Position numbers and translations under genes: made by a program. This document shows positions 36,592 to 46,489 of a stretch of DNA of 64,000 bases, one piece after another. The notes beneath the pieces were generated by a model that saw only the letters and a program-made list of their open reading frames with translations, was not told the origin of the DNA and searched no databases. This DNA is from Arenibacter amylolyticus. GTDB taxonomy: Bacteria; Bacteroidota; Bacteroidia; Flavobacteriales; Flavobacteriaceae. Within the stretch, counting starts at the first letter, position 1. Every line of letters starts with the position of its first letter. The DNA lies in assembly GCF_002150785.1 (NCBI RefSeq), contig NZ_MTAZ01000020.1, forward strand, positions 47,021 through 111,020, in the 5' to 3' direction.

Positions 36592-37779
36592 ATGATGACG
36601 AAAGAGGATTTTTTTAAACATCAGGCACAAACGTCCCCACACCCATTGGCTTTGGAAGTTTCCCATGCCAAGGGTAGTTATATTTACGATACCCAAGGTA
36701 AGGCCCATTTAGATTTTGTTGCAGGAGTATCTGCTTGCACTTTGGGCCACTGCCACCCAAGAGTGGTAAGTGCTATCCAAAACCAGGCAGAAAAATACAT
36801 GCACGTTATGGTGTATGGGGAATATGTACAGCAACCAGCGGTAGAATACGCCAAACTATTGGCAGACAACCTCCCCGCCCCTTTAGAGACTACTTATTTG
36901 GTAAACTCTGGAACAGAAGCCATGGAAGGCGCCTTAAAGTTGGCACGAAGGTATACGGGAAGGAGCCAAATAATAAGCGCTAAAAAGGCCTATCACGGCA
37001 ATACCATGGGTAGCCTCAGCATCATGGGATACGAAGAACGAAAGAGTGCCTTTAGACCCTTGATTCCTGATGTGAGTTTTATCAACTTTAATGAGGAGGA
37101 AGACCTAAAAATGATCACGGAAAAGACCGCTGCCGTAGTTTTGGAAACCATTCAAGGGGGCGCCGGATTTATACTTCCGGAGAATAACTATTTAGAAAAG
37201 GTACGGCAGCGTTGCAACTCGGTGGGCGCCATGCTGATCCTAGACGAGATACAGCCGGGATTTGGACGTACGGGAAAGCTTTTTGCCTTTGAACACTTTA
37301 ATTGCACTCCAGATATTTTGGTGATTGGAAAGGGAATGGCCGGTGGTATGCCCGTAGGAGCTTTTGTGGCATCACAGAAAATGATGCAGTCCCTACAAGA
37401 CAGCCCAAAATTAGGGCACATCACCACCTTTGGGGGAAACCCAGTTATTGCGGCGGCCAGTTTGGCTACCCTTCAAGAGCTTACCGAGACAGACCTAATA
37501 GCGGAAACCTTGGAAAAAGAACGATTATTTAGATCGCTATTGGTGCATCCCCTCATAAAAGAAATTAGGGGTAAAGGTCTTATGTTGGCCCTGATATTGG
37601 AAAACGAAGAAGTGGTAAACAACCTGATCCTAAAATGTGCCGAAAATGGTTTAATACTCTTTTGGCTACTATTTGAACCCAAAGCGGTCCGAATTTCCCC
37701 ACCATTAACCATTTCCAATGAGGAGATTAAGAAAGGTTGTAAGCTGATTCTTGACCTACTAAACGAATCCCAACAATAA
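36592..37779 (+). CDS. Class III PLP-dependent aminotransferase
   Basis: A 395-residue aminotransferase. The PLP Lys is K247 in DILVIGKGMAGGMPVGAF. The Asp that contacts the pyridine N is D218 in LILDEIQPGFGRTGK. NSGTEAMEGALKLAR is the phosphate-binding region, and TTFGGNPVIAAASLATL closes the site. It resembles acetylornithine/4-aminobutyrate-type enzymes; substrate is undecided. The start is one of two adjacent ATG codons. Confidence 0.88.
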   Translation: MMTKEDFFKHQAQTSPHPLALEVSHAKGSYIYDTQGKAHLDFVAGVSACTLGHCHPRVVSAIQNQAEKYMHVMVYGEYVQQPAVEYAKLLADNLPAPLETTYLVNSGTEAMEGALKLARRYTGRSQIISAKKAYHGNTMGSLSIMGYEERKSAFRPLIPDVSFINFNEEEDLKMITEKTAAVVLETIQGGAGFILPENNYLEKVRQRCNSVGAMLILDEIQPGFGRTGKLFAFEHFNCTPDILVIGKGMAGGMPVGAFVASQKMMQSLQDSPKLGHITTFGGNPVIAAASLATLQELTETDLIAETLEKERLFRSLLVHPLIKEIRGKGLMLALILENEEVVNNLILKCAENGLILFWLLFEPKAVRISPPLTISNEEIKKGCKLILDLLNESQQ

Positions 37780-37875
37780 TTTGTTAACTATTTTGTTAAT
37801 AATAAAGCCCCAGTCCATGGGGTTTCAAGTAGTGTAAAGACTATTTTAGTTCCAAATGAATAACAAGAAGATCCT

Positions 37876-39276
37876 ATGCCGTTAGAACCAAATGAAAGAT
37901 CTGGACAGCCCATTGCCAAGTTTGAATCCATGCTGAAGACCGATGATATCTACTTCTTTGATGCCGAAGACTTTCAGGATATTATTCACCATTATTTAAA
38001 CAAGGGCAAAATAGCTTTGGCTAAGAAAGCCATAAAAATAGGACTGCAACAACATACCGATAGCGTCCCATTAAAACTACTTTCCATTGAGGTTATGGTT
38101 TTTGAAAATAACCTAGAGCAGGCAGAATCCATGCTCGATGAGCTACAGGCAGTGGACAGCGGCAATGAAGAGATTTTTATCCAACGCGCTAATATCTACT
38201 CCAAAAAAGACAATCACGAGGCCGCAGTATCTCTATTACAGCATGCCTTAAAGCTTACGGACGATCATTTTGACATTCATTCCCTCTTAGGCATGGAATA
38301 CTTGTTTATGGACAAGTTTGAAGAGGCGAGGAATAATTTCATGAAGTGCGTTGCCTTAGACGAACACGATTACTCTTCCCTTCACAATGTAGTTTACTGC
38401 TTCGAATTCTTAGAGGATTATGATGGCGCCATAGCTTATTTAAACGACTACTTAGAAGGAAATCCCTATAGCGAAGTAGCATGGCACCAACTTGGAAAAA
38501 TGTATTTCTATAAAGAAATGTACAAAGAGGCATTGGTAGCCTTCGATTTTGCCATTATTTCCGACGACAGTTTCATTGGAGCCTATTTTGAGAAAGGCAA
38601 AGTCCTAGAAAAATTAGGTCGCCACAAAGAGGCTATTGAAAATTATGAGACTACCATTGCCATGGAAGATCCCACTTCTTACGCCTATTTAAGGATTGGT
38701 AGATGCTACGAAAAATTAGGCGAGCACGAGCAGGCAAAGTCCTACTACTACCGCACCGTACACGAAGACCCTTTATTAGACAAGGGATGGCTGGCTATTA
38801 CCGGATATTACTTTAGGAGGGAAAATTATGAAAAGGCCCTTCATTACATCAATAAGGCCATTAATATTGACGGTGAAAACGCCAAGTACTGGAAGAAGTG
38901 TGCTAAAATCCATGCCGCATTAAAAAATAACGATGAGGCATATTACGCTTATCAACAGGCAGTTGAACTAGGAAACTACGAGTTTGATACTTGGTTCCAT
39001 TGGGCAGATGTAGCGGTACAGTCACTAGATGTACATGCAGCAATCCAGATCCTCCTTCAAGGACACGAGTTTTACCCGCATAATAGCGAAATGCAATACA
39101 AAATGGCAGGGTACTATCTATTGATCAGCGACTACCCCAGGGCGCAATACCGTCTAATAAATGCCTTAAAGATAGACATGGATAAATTACATTTATTCAA
39201 AGACGAATTTCCACAGTTCGCCGATTCTGAATGGGTTACAAACTTAATTGAAGATGTGAAAAAAGCTTCCAGATAA
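37876..39276 (+). CDS. Tetratricopeptide-repeat protein (TPR array)
   Basis: A 466-residue protein built of about ten TPR units (e.g. AVSLLQHALKLTDDHFDIHSLLGMEYLFMDKFEEARNNFMKCVALDEHD). No signal peptide or enzymatic motif is present, so it is likely a cytosolic scaffold. The preceding gap (37780-37875) shows no strong promoter. The gene downstream has its own -7 box inside this gene's 3' flank. Confidence 0.85.
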   Translation: MPLEPNERSGQPIAKFESMLKTDDIYFFDAEDFQDIIHHYLNKGKIALAKKAIKIGLQQHTDSVPLKLLSIEVMVFENNLEQAESMLDELQAVDSGNEEIFIQRANIYSKKDNHEAAVSLLQHALKLTDDHFDIHSLLGMEYLFMDKFEEARNNFMKCVALDEHDYSSLHNVVYCFEFLEDYDGAIAYLNDYLEGNPYSEVAWHQLGKMYFYKEMYKEALVAFDFAIISDDSFIGAYFEKGKVLEKLGRHKEAIENYETTIAMEDPTSYAYLRIGRCYEKLGEHEQAKSYYYRTVHEDPLLDKGWLAITGYYFRRENYEKALHYINKAINIDGENAKYWKKCAKIHAALKNNDEAYYAYQQAVELGNYEFDTWFHWADVAVQSLDVHAAIQILLQGHEFYPHNSEMQYKMAGYYLLISDYPRAQYRLINALKIDMDKLHLFKDEFPQFADSEWVTNLIEDVKKASR

Positions 39277-39282
39277 TTACAC

Positions 39283-39290
39283 TATTTTTG
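39283..39290 (+). promoter_or_regulatory. -7 element before the first DUF368 gene
   Basis: A perfect TATTTTTG starting 22 nt before ATG 39305; it overlaps an in-frame GTG at 39290, favouring the ATG. Confidence 0.5.
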
Positions 39291-39304
39291 TGGTTTTATC
39301 ATTT

Positions 39305-40222
39305 ATGGAAAAGCGCAATTTTATCAGTTACCTTATCATCTCATTAAAAGGAATGGCCATGGGAGCCGCAGATGTTGTTCCCGGTGTTTCTGGGGGTACC
39401 ATCGCATTTATCTCAGGTATATACGAAGAACTGATTACCAGTATCAATAATGTTAACGCCTCACTTTTTAAAACCTTAAAAACCGAAGGGCTAAAAGCGT
39501 TTTGGCCCCAACTGAACGGCAACTTCCTAGTAGCCCTACTTGTGGGGATAGCCATCAGCGTGCTTTCCCTAGCAAAATTCATAAGCTGGTTACTAGAACA
39601 CCAACCCATTCCCCTATGGTCTTTTTTCTTTGGATTGGTATTGGCCAGTATTTTTTTAGTGGGCAAGGAAATTAAAAAATGGAATCCGGCCACCATACTT
39701 ATATTATTATTGGGTGCAGCCATCGCTTATTATGTGACCACTCTTCCCCCCTCGGAAAACATTGATTCCCTCCCTTACCTTTTTCTTTCTGGGGCCTTGG
39801 CAATCTGCGCCATGATCTTACCCGGAATATCGGGTGCATTTATACTAGTATTACTGGGATCTTACAAAACGATATTAGATGCGGTTCACGAACGTGACCT
39901 TAAGATTGTCCTTACCGTAGGTTTGGGTGCCATATTTGGGCTACTGAGCTTTGCCAAACTTTTAAAATGGATGTTTACCCATTATAAAAACATTACCCTG
40001 GCCTTACTTACGGGATTTATCATTGGCTCTTTAAACAAAATTTGGCCGTGGAAACAAGTTCTGGAAACCAAATTATATGGGGAAAAGCTGGTTGTTTTAA
40101 AGGAGGAGAACATCTCTCCCTTTTCCTTTGAAGGCGATCCGCAAATAATATTGGCCATTCTCTTAGCCATCACTGGTTTTTCCCTTATTTTTATCCTAGA
40201 GAGATTAGCTGCAAAAAAGTAA
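39305..40222 (+). CDS. DUF368 membrane protein (first of tandem pair)
   Basis: A 305-residue polytopic membrane protein with the DUF368 signature KGMAMGAADVVPGVSGGTIAFISGIYEELI near the N-terminus and its repeat AMILPGISGAFILVLLGSYKTIL in the second half. Roughly eight to nine membrane helices are visible. DUF368 proteins have been linked to polyprenyl-phosphate translocation in other bacteria. It is paralogous to the next gene, which starts 14 bp after its stop. Confidence 0.85.
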   Translation: MEKRNFISYLIISLKGMAMGAADVVPGVSGGTIAFISGIYEELITSINNVNASLFKTLKTEGLKAFWPQLNGNFLVALLVGIAISVLSLAKFISWLLEHQPIPLWSFFFGLVLASIFLVGKEIKKWNPATILILLLGAAIAYYVTTLPPSENIDSLPYLFLSGALAICAMILPGISGAFILVLLGSYKTILDAVHERDLKIVLTVGLGAIFGLLSFAKLLKWMFTHYKNITLALLTGFIIGSLNKIWPWKQVLETKLYGEKLVVLKEENISPFSFEGDPQIILAILLAITGFSLIFILERLAAKK

Positions 40223-40236
40223 ATGGCCATCGCTAC

Positions 40237-41256
40237 ATGAAAAACCCCAGAACTTTTACGGATAAGTTGTTTTTGGTGATCAAAGGCCTTTTTATGGGTG
40301 CCGCCAATAAAGTTCCTGGAGTTTCTGGTGGTATTGTAGCCTTTGTGGGCGGATTTTACGAGGAATTTATCTACTCCTTGCAAAAAGTAAACGGAAAAGC
40401 CTTTAAATTGTTAATAAATGGAAAATTTAAAAGCTTTTATCAGTATACCAATGGACAGTTTTTATCCCTGTTAATTATAGGAATGCTAATCAGTTATTTT
40501 AGCATTTCCAAACTACTGGATTATTTCCTAGAACATCAAGAATTATTTGTGTGGGCCTCTTTTTTCGGCATGATCCTAGGCTCTATTTATTATATATCCA
40601 AGGATTTTTCCCATTGGGGTAAAAAAACCGTACCAGCAGGTATCATCGGTCTGTTAATTGGGGTATCTATTAGCTTTTTAAATCCGGCGACAGAGAACGA
40701 CAACCTATTGTTCATCTTTTTCTGTGGCATTATCAGTGTTTCAGGAATGACACTCCCAGGGCTCTCTGGCTCATTTATACTGATACTATTAGGAAACTAC
40801 GTACTTCTTTTGGTAGACTCCGTAAACGCATTATACGACACTATTGCCGAAGTCTTGATGGGAGATTTCAGCTTCATAGACAATACAAAGCGACTAAACA
40901 CCCTTAAGGTATTGGGCGTATTTACTGCCGGATCGGCCATTGGACTAGTAAGCCTTTCTCACCTACTGAGCTATGTATTAAAACATTTTAAACACATTAC
41001 CACTGCAGTAATCATTGGCTTCATCACAGGCTCCTTGGGGGTTGTATGGCCATGGAAACGCAGTCTGTACAAGACAGATGGACAAGGGAATGTTCTTAAA
41101 GATAGCAATGACAACCCCATAATTACGAATTATGAACGCTATTGGCCAGATATGACCGATGGAGAGACCTGGTGGGCCATATTTTTTATCATTTTTGGAA
41201 TTTTTATATTATTAGCTTTGGATTGGTATGGAAAAAATAAACAGAGAAAGGCATAG
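40237..41256 (+). CDS. DUF368 membrane protein (second of tandem pair)
   Basis: A 339-residue paralogue of the preceding gene: same KGLFMGAANKVPGVSGGIVAFVGGFYEEFI and GMTLPGLSGSFILILLGNYVLLL motifs, and a longer polar C-terminal loop. The two differ widely in sequence, so the duplication is old. Its 3' end overlaps aroE by 29 bp. Confidence 0.85.
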   Translation: MKNPRTFTDKLFLVIKGLFMGAANKVPGVSGGIVAFVGGFYEEFIYSLQKVNGKAFKLLINGKFKSFYQYTNGQFLSLLIIGMLISYFSISKLLDYFLEHQELFVWASFFGMILGSIYYISKDFSHWGKKTVPAGIIGLLIGVSISFLNPATENDNLLFIFFCGIISVSGMTLPGLSGSFILILLGNYVLLLVDSVNALYDTIAEVLMGDFSFIDNTKRLNTLKVLGVFTAGSAIGLVSLSHLLSYVLKHFKHITTAVIIGFITGSLGVVWPWKRSLYKTDGQGNVLKDSNDNPIITNYERYWPDMTDGETWWAIFFIIFGIFILLALDWYGKNKQRKA

Positions 41257-41980
41257 ATACGGACTGATTGGAAGAAACATCTCCTATTCATTTTCCCGTG
41301 GATACTTTTCCAATAAGTTCTCGGAGTTAGGTTTGGAGTCCCATAGTTATGAGAATTTTGATCTAGATAGTATTGATCAATTTCCAGATATTCTGGAGCA
41401 CACCAAAGATATTAAAGGCTTTAATGTCACTATTCCTTACAAGGAGAAGATTATCCCTTTTTTAACCCAAATAGATCTTGAGGCTAAAGCCATTGGGGCG
41501 GTAAACACTATAAAGCTAATAGAGGGTCAAACTGTGGGCTATAATACGGATGCCTATGGATTTTATAAATCCTTAGCGCCCCACTTGGAAAAACACCACA
41601 AAACAGCATTGATTCTAGGTACAGGAGGAGCTTCTAAAGCCATTGCCTATGTATTGGGGAAATTAGACGTCAAATTCAAGTTTGTGTCTCGAAATCCGGA
41701 AGAGGGCCAGTTAAATTATACCGATCTGGATGCAGCAATGGTGGAAAAATACAGCATTTTAATCAATTGCACCCCCTTGGGCACCCATCCCAATGTAACG
41801 GATAAACCTGCTATTCCCTATGAAGGGATTACGACCAAACACCTATTATACGACCTGATATACAATCCCGAAAAAACAGCGTTTTTAGCAGCTGGGGAAC
41901 AAGCTGGGGCAAAAATCTGCAATGGGGCAAAAATGCTTCAGTTACAGGCAGAAAAAGCATGGGAAATCTGGAACTCTTAG
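41228..41980 (+). CDS. aroE: Shikimate dehydrogenase
   Basis: Reduces 3-dehydroshikimate with NADPH in aromatic amino-acid synthesis. It has 250 residues. Motifs are GLIGRNISYSFSRGYF, GFNVTIPYKEKIIPFL (catalytic Lys), GAVNTI, NTDAYGF and the NADP loop LILGTGGASKAIAYVL. The chosen ATG (41228) overlaps the DUF368 gene by 29 bp; later codons would cut the first conserved strand, so the overlap seems real. Confidence 0.94.
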   Translation: MEKINRERHRYGLIGRNISYSFSRGYFSNKFSELGLESHSYENFDLDSIDQFPDILEHTKDIKGFNVTIPYKEKIIPFLTQIDLEAKAIGAVNTIKLIEGQTVGYNTDAYGFYKSLAPHLEKHHKTALILGTGGASKAIAYVLGKLDVKFKFVSRNPEEGQLNYTDLDAAMVEKYSILINCTPLGTHPNVTDKPAIPYEGITTKHLLYDLIYNPEKTAFLAAGEQAGAKICNGAKMLQLQAEKAWEIWNS

Positions 41981-42131
41981 CATTAATCGCCCTAACCCAC
42001 TGATTTTCAATAGATGCATTTCATATTATTAAGGTCGCACTCTTAAACAGAAGTTTCCTTATCTTTGTTAATGAATAGGTTGTAATATTATTATTGTACA
42101 TTACGGCCCAATAGCTATAAACATTCAGAAA

Positions 42132-44315
42132 ATGTTAGAAGACAAAGAAAATAAACTACAGAACAATGTAGGGGAGGAAGATACTTCAGGGAACGTAACA
42201 CCCTCGAATAACTTGGAAGAAAACCATCATGCATCCCCAAATTCCACAAACGGAAAAGAGGCGACAGATGCCCCAGACGGTTCAACGGACTCCAATAAAA
42301 TAGCGGAACCTCAGCTTGATGATGTTAAGGGAGTAAATAGTAGCGAAGCTGAGGGAAATAATAAAGAAGATGGCAACAGTTCGGCAGCGGAAACAACAAA
42401 GGATATAAAGACACCCTCCGAAACATCGGACGCCAAGGACAGTGCAACTGAAAAGGAAGCGGATATACTGGACGAAATCGATGAATCTAACGCGGAGGAT
42501 GCCGAAGATACAGACAATCAGCAACGTCACCATATTCCTATGCCAGACTACCACTCCATGTCCATGGAAAACTTGGTGGGAGAATTGCAGCGATTGGTAC
42601 GTAATGAGAAAGTACAGGCTATAAAAAAACACGTAGATTCCATTAAATATGAGTTTGATCAAAAATTTCAGGAATTCCTGGAAGAAAAGAAGGAGGACTT
42701 CATAGCAAGTGGAGGAAATGAAATAGATTTCAGATACAACTCCGTAACCAAAAGACAGTTTAATGAGGTATACTCGGATTACCGAGAGAAAAGAAATGCC
42801 TATTATAAAAATTTAGAACAAGGCCTTAAATCCAATTTAACGAAAAGGTTAGAAATTATTGAGGAGCTTAAAGGTCTTATAAATGTAGAGGAGGATATAA
42901 ACACTACTTATAAGAATTTTAAGGATATCCAAGAGCGATGGAAAACCGCAGGTCCTGTACCGCGCACCAATTACAATGATGTTTGGCGAACCTACCATCA
43001 CCATATAGAACTTTTCTACGATTTCCTTCATTTAAATAGGGAACTTAGGGATCTGGATTTTAAGCACAATTACGAGGAAAAGCTAAAAATTGCAGAACGT
43101 GCCGAAGCTTTGGCAACGGAAAAAGACCTACATAAGGCCTTTCAAGAGCTCCAAAGCCTGCACAAAATGTGGAAAGAGGAAATTGGCCCCGTAGCCAAGG
43201 AGCACAGAGAGGAAATATGGGAGCGCTTTAGCAAGGCTACCAAGCAGTTGCACCAGCGTAGACAAGAATACTACAAGGACCTTGAAAAGGTATATGAAGC
43301 CAATTTGGAGAAGAAAAATGAAATAATCAACTCCATAAAGAAAATAGCTTCCTCCACCGCCAACAAGCATAAGGAATTGCAGCAACAGATACGGGAGATT
43401 GAAAGCCTTCGCGAACAATTTTTCAAAGCAGGGAAGGTTCCTCAAAAGGTAAATGAGCAAACTTGGGCTAGTTTTAAAAGTGCCGTTAGAGAGTTCAATA
43501 GAAACAAGAACAACTTTTACAAGAACCTCAAGAAGGAACAGCAGATTAACCTAGATAAGAAACGAGCCTTATTAGATCTAGCAGTTTCCCTAAAAGACAG
43601 TGAAGAATGGGAGCAGACCACACAGGAGATGAAAAGGATCCAAAGTGAATGGAAAAAGATAGGCCATGTACCACGAAAGTATTCAGATAAAATCTGGAAG
43701 GAATTTAAAGCCGCGTGCAACCATTACTTTGATCGTTTCCATGCCTTGAAAAACGAGGCTCAAAAAGAGGAGTTAGAGAATTTTGAGAAAAAGAATGCCT
43801 GTTTAGACCGACTTAAGGAATTTGAATTAAGTGGGGATAAGGATAAAGACTTGGCTACCATCAAAGAATTCATTGCCGAATGGAAGGAATCTGGAAGGGT
43901 CCCTTACAATAAAATGAGCATCAATGCCAAATTCAATAAGATATTAGATGCTATTTTTAAAAAGCTCGATATTAGTAAACAAGAAGCCGAGCTATTAAAA
44001 TACGGAAATAAGATTCAGCGCTTGGCTAATAATGACAACGATTACGCCATTGCCAACGAACGCACCTTCATTAAGCGAAAGATAGATGAGAGCAAAAACG
44101 AGATCAGACAGTTAGAAAACAACCTCCAATTCTTCTCCAATGCCTCCGAAGACAATCCGCTAGTTAAAGATGTGATCAAAAAAATAAACAAGCACAAGGA
44201 ATCCTTAGCTACCTGGAAGGCGAAGTTAAAAAAACTGAATATTTTAGCCCATAATTTAACCAAGGAAGCCCAAGAGGCCGAAGAGGAGCAAAACAACGAG
44301 GAAAAAGAGGCCTAG
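42132..44315 (+). CDS. DUF349 coiled-coil protein with acidic N-terminus
   Basis: A 727-residue protein. The first ~145 residues are low-complexity, Ser/Glu/Asp-rich (acidic, probably disordered). The rest is a train of DUF349 repeats, with units such as YKNFKDIQERWKTAGPVPRTNYNDVWRTYHHHIELFYDFLHLNR and HKMWKEEIGPVAKEHREEIWERF recurring at ~75-residue spacing. No membrane or enzymatic motif is present. Function is unknown. A strong terminator follows. Confidence 0.85.
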   Translation: MLEDKENKLQNNVGEEDTSGNVTPSNNLEENHHASPNSTNGKEATDAPDGSTDSNKIAEPQLDDVKGVNSSEAEGNNKEDGNSSAAETTKDIKTPSETSDAKDSATEKEADILDEIDESNAEDAEDTDNQQRHHIPMPDYHSMSMENLVGELQRLVRNEKVQAIKKHVDSIKYEFDQKFQEFLEEKKEDFIASGGNEIDFRYNSVTKRQFNEVYSDYREKRNAYYKNLEQGLKSNLTKRLEIIEELKGLINVEEDINTTYKNFKDIQERWKTAGPVPRTNYNDVWRTYHHHIELFYDFLHLNRELRDLDFKHNYEEKLKIAERAEALATEKDLHKAFQELQSLHKMWKEEIGPVAKEHREEIWERFSKATKQLHQRRQEYYKDLEKVYEANLEKKNEIINSIKKIASSTANKHKELQQQIREIESLREQFFKAGKVPQKVNEQTWASFKSAVREFNRNKNNFYKNLKKEQQINLDKKRALLDLAVSLKDSEEWEQTTQEMKRIQSEWKKIGHVPRKYSDKIWKEFKAACNHYFDRFHALKNEAQKEELENFEKKNACLDRLKEFELSGDKDKDLATIKEFIAEWKESGRVPYNKMSINAKFNKILDAIFKKLDISKQEAELLKYGNKIQRLANNDNDYAIANERTFIKRKIDESKNEIRQLENNLQFFSNASEDNPLVKDVIKKINKHKESLATWKAKLKKLNILAHNLTKEAQEAEEEQNNEEKEA

Positions 44316-44338
44316 TTGTAGTGTTTCTAAAAATCACC

Positions 44339-44373
44339 AAAACCCCATTTACCTAGCGGCAAATGGGGTTTTT
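44339..44373 (+). terminator. Rho-independent terminator after DUF349
   Basis: AAAACCCCATTT (44339-44350) / AAATGGGGTTTT stem, 10-nt loop, T-run to 44373. Confidence 0.9.
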
Positions 44374-44504
44374 ACGTAAAAGGGCACTGCACAGCAACAG
44401 ATAATTTTACCATCTATAACAAAGCGCTTCTATGGCACTTTAATAGATATAGTACCTAGGGTATATTTTCCCGCTAATCCCAGCATGTAAGGTAGAGAAA
44501 GGCC

Positions 44505-44618
44505 ATGGACTATTCATTTAATCTTGGATATGAAGAAGCACAGATGCCAGCCAGTGAGATCCGTTTTACAACACTCTATAATCAGCACTATTTACCCCAA
44601 CTAAAAAAGTCACTCTAA
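44505..44618 (+). CDS. Possible 37-codon small ORF
   Basis: ATG 44505 to TAA 44616-44618 encodes MDYSFNLGYEEAQMPASEIR followed by 17 further residues ending KKSL. It lies in the 391-bp gap between the DUF349 and rny genes and its end overlaps the rny terminator. Composition is protein-like, but the length can arise by chance and no promoter is apparent. The rest of the gap (44374-44504) holds nothing recognisable. Confidence 0.2.
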   Translation: MDYSFNLGYEEAQMPASEIRFTTLYNQHYLPQLKKSL

Positions 44619-44654
44619 ACACAGGGCAACCCCCTATATCAAGAATGACTTTTT
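44603..44654 (-). terminator. rny terminator
   Basis: On the minus strand AAAAAGTCATTCT (44642-44654) pairs with AGAGTGACTTTTTT (44603-44616; one G-U), and the T-run follows. It lies 53 bp downstream of the rny stop codon. Confidence 0.75.
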
Positions 44655-44706
44655 AAAAGAAATCACTAAGCAGCCAAATGCCCCTAATGATAACTTCCCA
44701 CTAAAA

Positions 44707-46272
44707 TTATTTTGCAACGTTCACCGCCCTTGTTTCTCGGATTACGGTAACTTTAACCTGACCAGGATAGGTCATATCGGTCTGTATTTTCTGGGAAATC
44801 TCAAAAGATAACTGTGCTGCCTTATCATCGCTTACACGCTCACTTTCAACAATCACTCTGAGTTCCCTTCCTGCTTGGATGGCATAGGCTTTTTGAACCC
44901 CACCAAATCCAAGTGCAATCTCTTCTAAATCCCTTAGCCTTTGTATATACGAATCTAGCACCTGTCTTCTAGCACCAGGCCTAGCTCCACTAATGGCATC
45001 ACACACCTGCACAATAGGTGCAATCAGGTTTTTCATTTCAATCTCATCATGGTGCGCACCAATAGCATTACAAACGTCTTCTTTTTCACCAAACTTCTCG
45101 GCCCATTGCATTCCAAGAATAGCGTGTGGTGTTTCTACTTCGGCTTCGGTATTGGGCACCTTACCAATATCGTGCAACAGTCCTGCTCGTTTCGCCATTT
45201 TTGGATTTACGCCAAGCTCGGCCGCCATAACCCCGCAGAGTTTTGCCACCTCCCTGGAGTGCTGCAATAAGTTTTGGCCATAGGAAGACCTATATTTCAT
45301 TCTCCCCACCGCTTTAATCAATTCTGGATGCAATCCGTGTATCCCCAAATCTATTACGGTACGCTTTCCAATTTCTACGATCTCCTCTTCTATTTGTTTT
45401 TCGGTCTTTTTCACAACTTCCTCGATCCGTGCCGGATGTATCCTTCCATCGGTCACCAATTTATGGAGCGATAATCTTGCTACTTCCCTCCTAACGGAAT
45501 CGAAACAAGAAAGAATAATGGCTTCTGGGGTATCGTCTACAATAATCTCTACTCCTGTAGCAGCTTCTAAAGCCCTAATGTTTCTTCCTTCCCTACCAAT
45601 AATTCTACCCTTAACATCGTCTGACTCTAAGTTAAATACCGAAACACAATTTTCAACGGCCTCCTCGGTCCCAATACGCTGAATGGTATTAATCACTATT
45701 TTCTTGGCCTCTTGTTGTGCGGTAAGCTTGGCCTCCTCCATGGTAGTTTGTATAAACGACATGGCATCAGACTTAGCAGTTTCCTTTAGGGATTCTAATA
45801 GTTGGGACTTTGCATCATCAGCAGATAATCCGGAAATAACTTCCAATTGTTGCACCTGACTTCTGTGCAGTTTTTCTAGCTCGGCCTGCTTTTTATCAAA
45901 GAATTCACTTTTATTCTTTAACTCCTTTAATTTGCCTTCTAGCTGCTCGTTCATTCGCTTACCCTTCGCTAGCTCTCCACTAACCTGCGATTCCTTATCC
46001 CTGGTACGTTTTTCGGACTCGGCAATCTTCTTATCCTTATTGATGATCACCTTTTCGTGTTCGGCCTTCAGCTCTAAGAATTTCTCCTTGGCCTGGAATA
46101 TTTTGTCCTTCTTTATATTCTCCCCTTCAATTTTAGCTGCCTTAACGATATTGGCTGCTTCCTTTTTTGCGTTGGCAATGATCTTGGACGCCTTGCCTTT
46201 TTCCATCATCTTGGCTATGGCAAAACCGATCACCAGTCCAACTAAACCCATTATTATTGCTATACTCTCCAT
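44707..46272 (-). CDS. rny: Ribonuclease Y
   Basis: A membrane-anchored endoribonuclease initiating mRNA decay, with 521 residues from MESIAIIMG. The order is: N-terminal membrane helix ([17 protein letters not shown]), a long coiled coil (~25-200), a KH domain ([28 protein letters not shown]) and an HD domain ([33 protein letters not shown] and AIGAHHDEI). All HD metal residues are present. In-frame codons upstream of 46272 run into the 6S RNA region and were rejected. Confidence 0.96.
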   Translation of the reverse strand: MESIAIIMGLVGLVIGFAIAKMMEKGKASKIIANAKKEAANIVKAAKIEGENIKKDKIFQAKEKFLELKAEHEKVIINKDKKIAESEKRTRDKESQVSGELAKGKRMNEQLEGKLKELKNKSEFFDKKQAELEKLHRSQVQQLEVISGLSADDAKSQLLESLKETAKSDAMSFIQTTMEEAKLTAQQEAKKIVINTIQRIGTEEAVENCVSVFNLESDDVKGRIIGREGRNIRALEAATGVEIIVDDTPEAIILSCFDSVRREVARLSLHKLVTDGRIHPARIEEVVKKTEKQIEEEIVEIGKRTVIDLGIHGLHPELIKAVGRMKYRSSYGQNLLQHSREVAKLCGVMAAELGVNPKMAKRAGLLHDIGKVPNTEAEVETPHAILGMQWAEKFGEKEDVCNAIGAHHDEIEMKNLIAPIVQVCDAISGARPGARRQVLDSYIQRLRDLEEIALGFGGVQKAYAIQAGRELRVIVESERVSDDKAAQLSFEISQKIQTDMTYPGQVKVTVIRETRAVNVAK

Positions 46273-46291
46273 ATGTATGTTAAAAATTAGT

Positions 46292-46463
46292 AAAAAAAAA
46301 GCCCACATTGACGGAAGATTTGTACAAACCCCTATAAACAGGTTTAGGGCTACCAGACTGATCAAGGATCCTTATACTAGTAAGGCCTGCTTTTACAATC
46401 TAAACTCACCCTTTTCAAACAAATTAGTGTTGAGTTTGTCAAAAATTAATTACCAATGTGGGC
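46292..46463 (-). ncRNA. ssrS: Candidate 6S RNA (ssrS)
   Basis: On the minus strand between zapA and rny, GCCCACATTG (46454-46463) is perfectly complementary to CAATGTGGGC (46301-46310), closing a ~160-nt RNA. Nine U follow directly (46292-46300). Inner pairings include AAACTCA / TGAGTTT near the 5' side and CCCTA / TAGGGG near the 3' side, giving the rod-with-central-bubble shape of 6S RNAs. Size and position downstream of zapA fit ssrS. It would bind the housekeeping RNA polymerase holoenzyme. No consensus promoter was seen. Confidence 0.75.
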
Positions 46464-46489
46464 AGTAACTATATCTATTTAAAAGAACG

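Noticed and set aside
45932..46468. 178-codon plus-strand ORF opposite the rny 5' end and 6S RNA
   Set aside because: It is antisense to the coiled coil of RNase Y; the Ser/Leu/Phe-rich composition is that expected of the complement of a Lys/Glu-rich helix.
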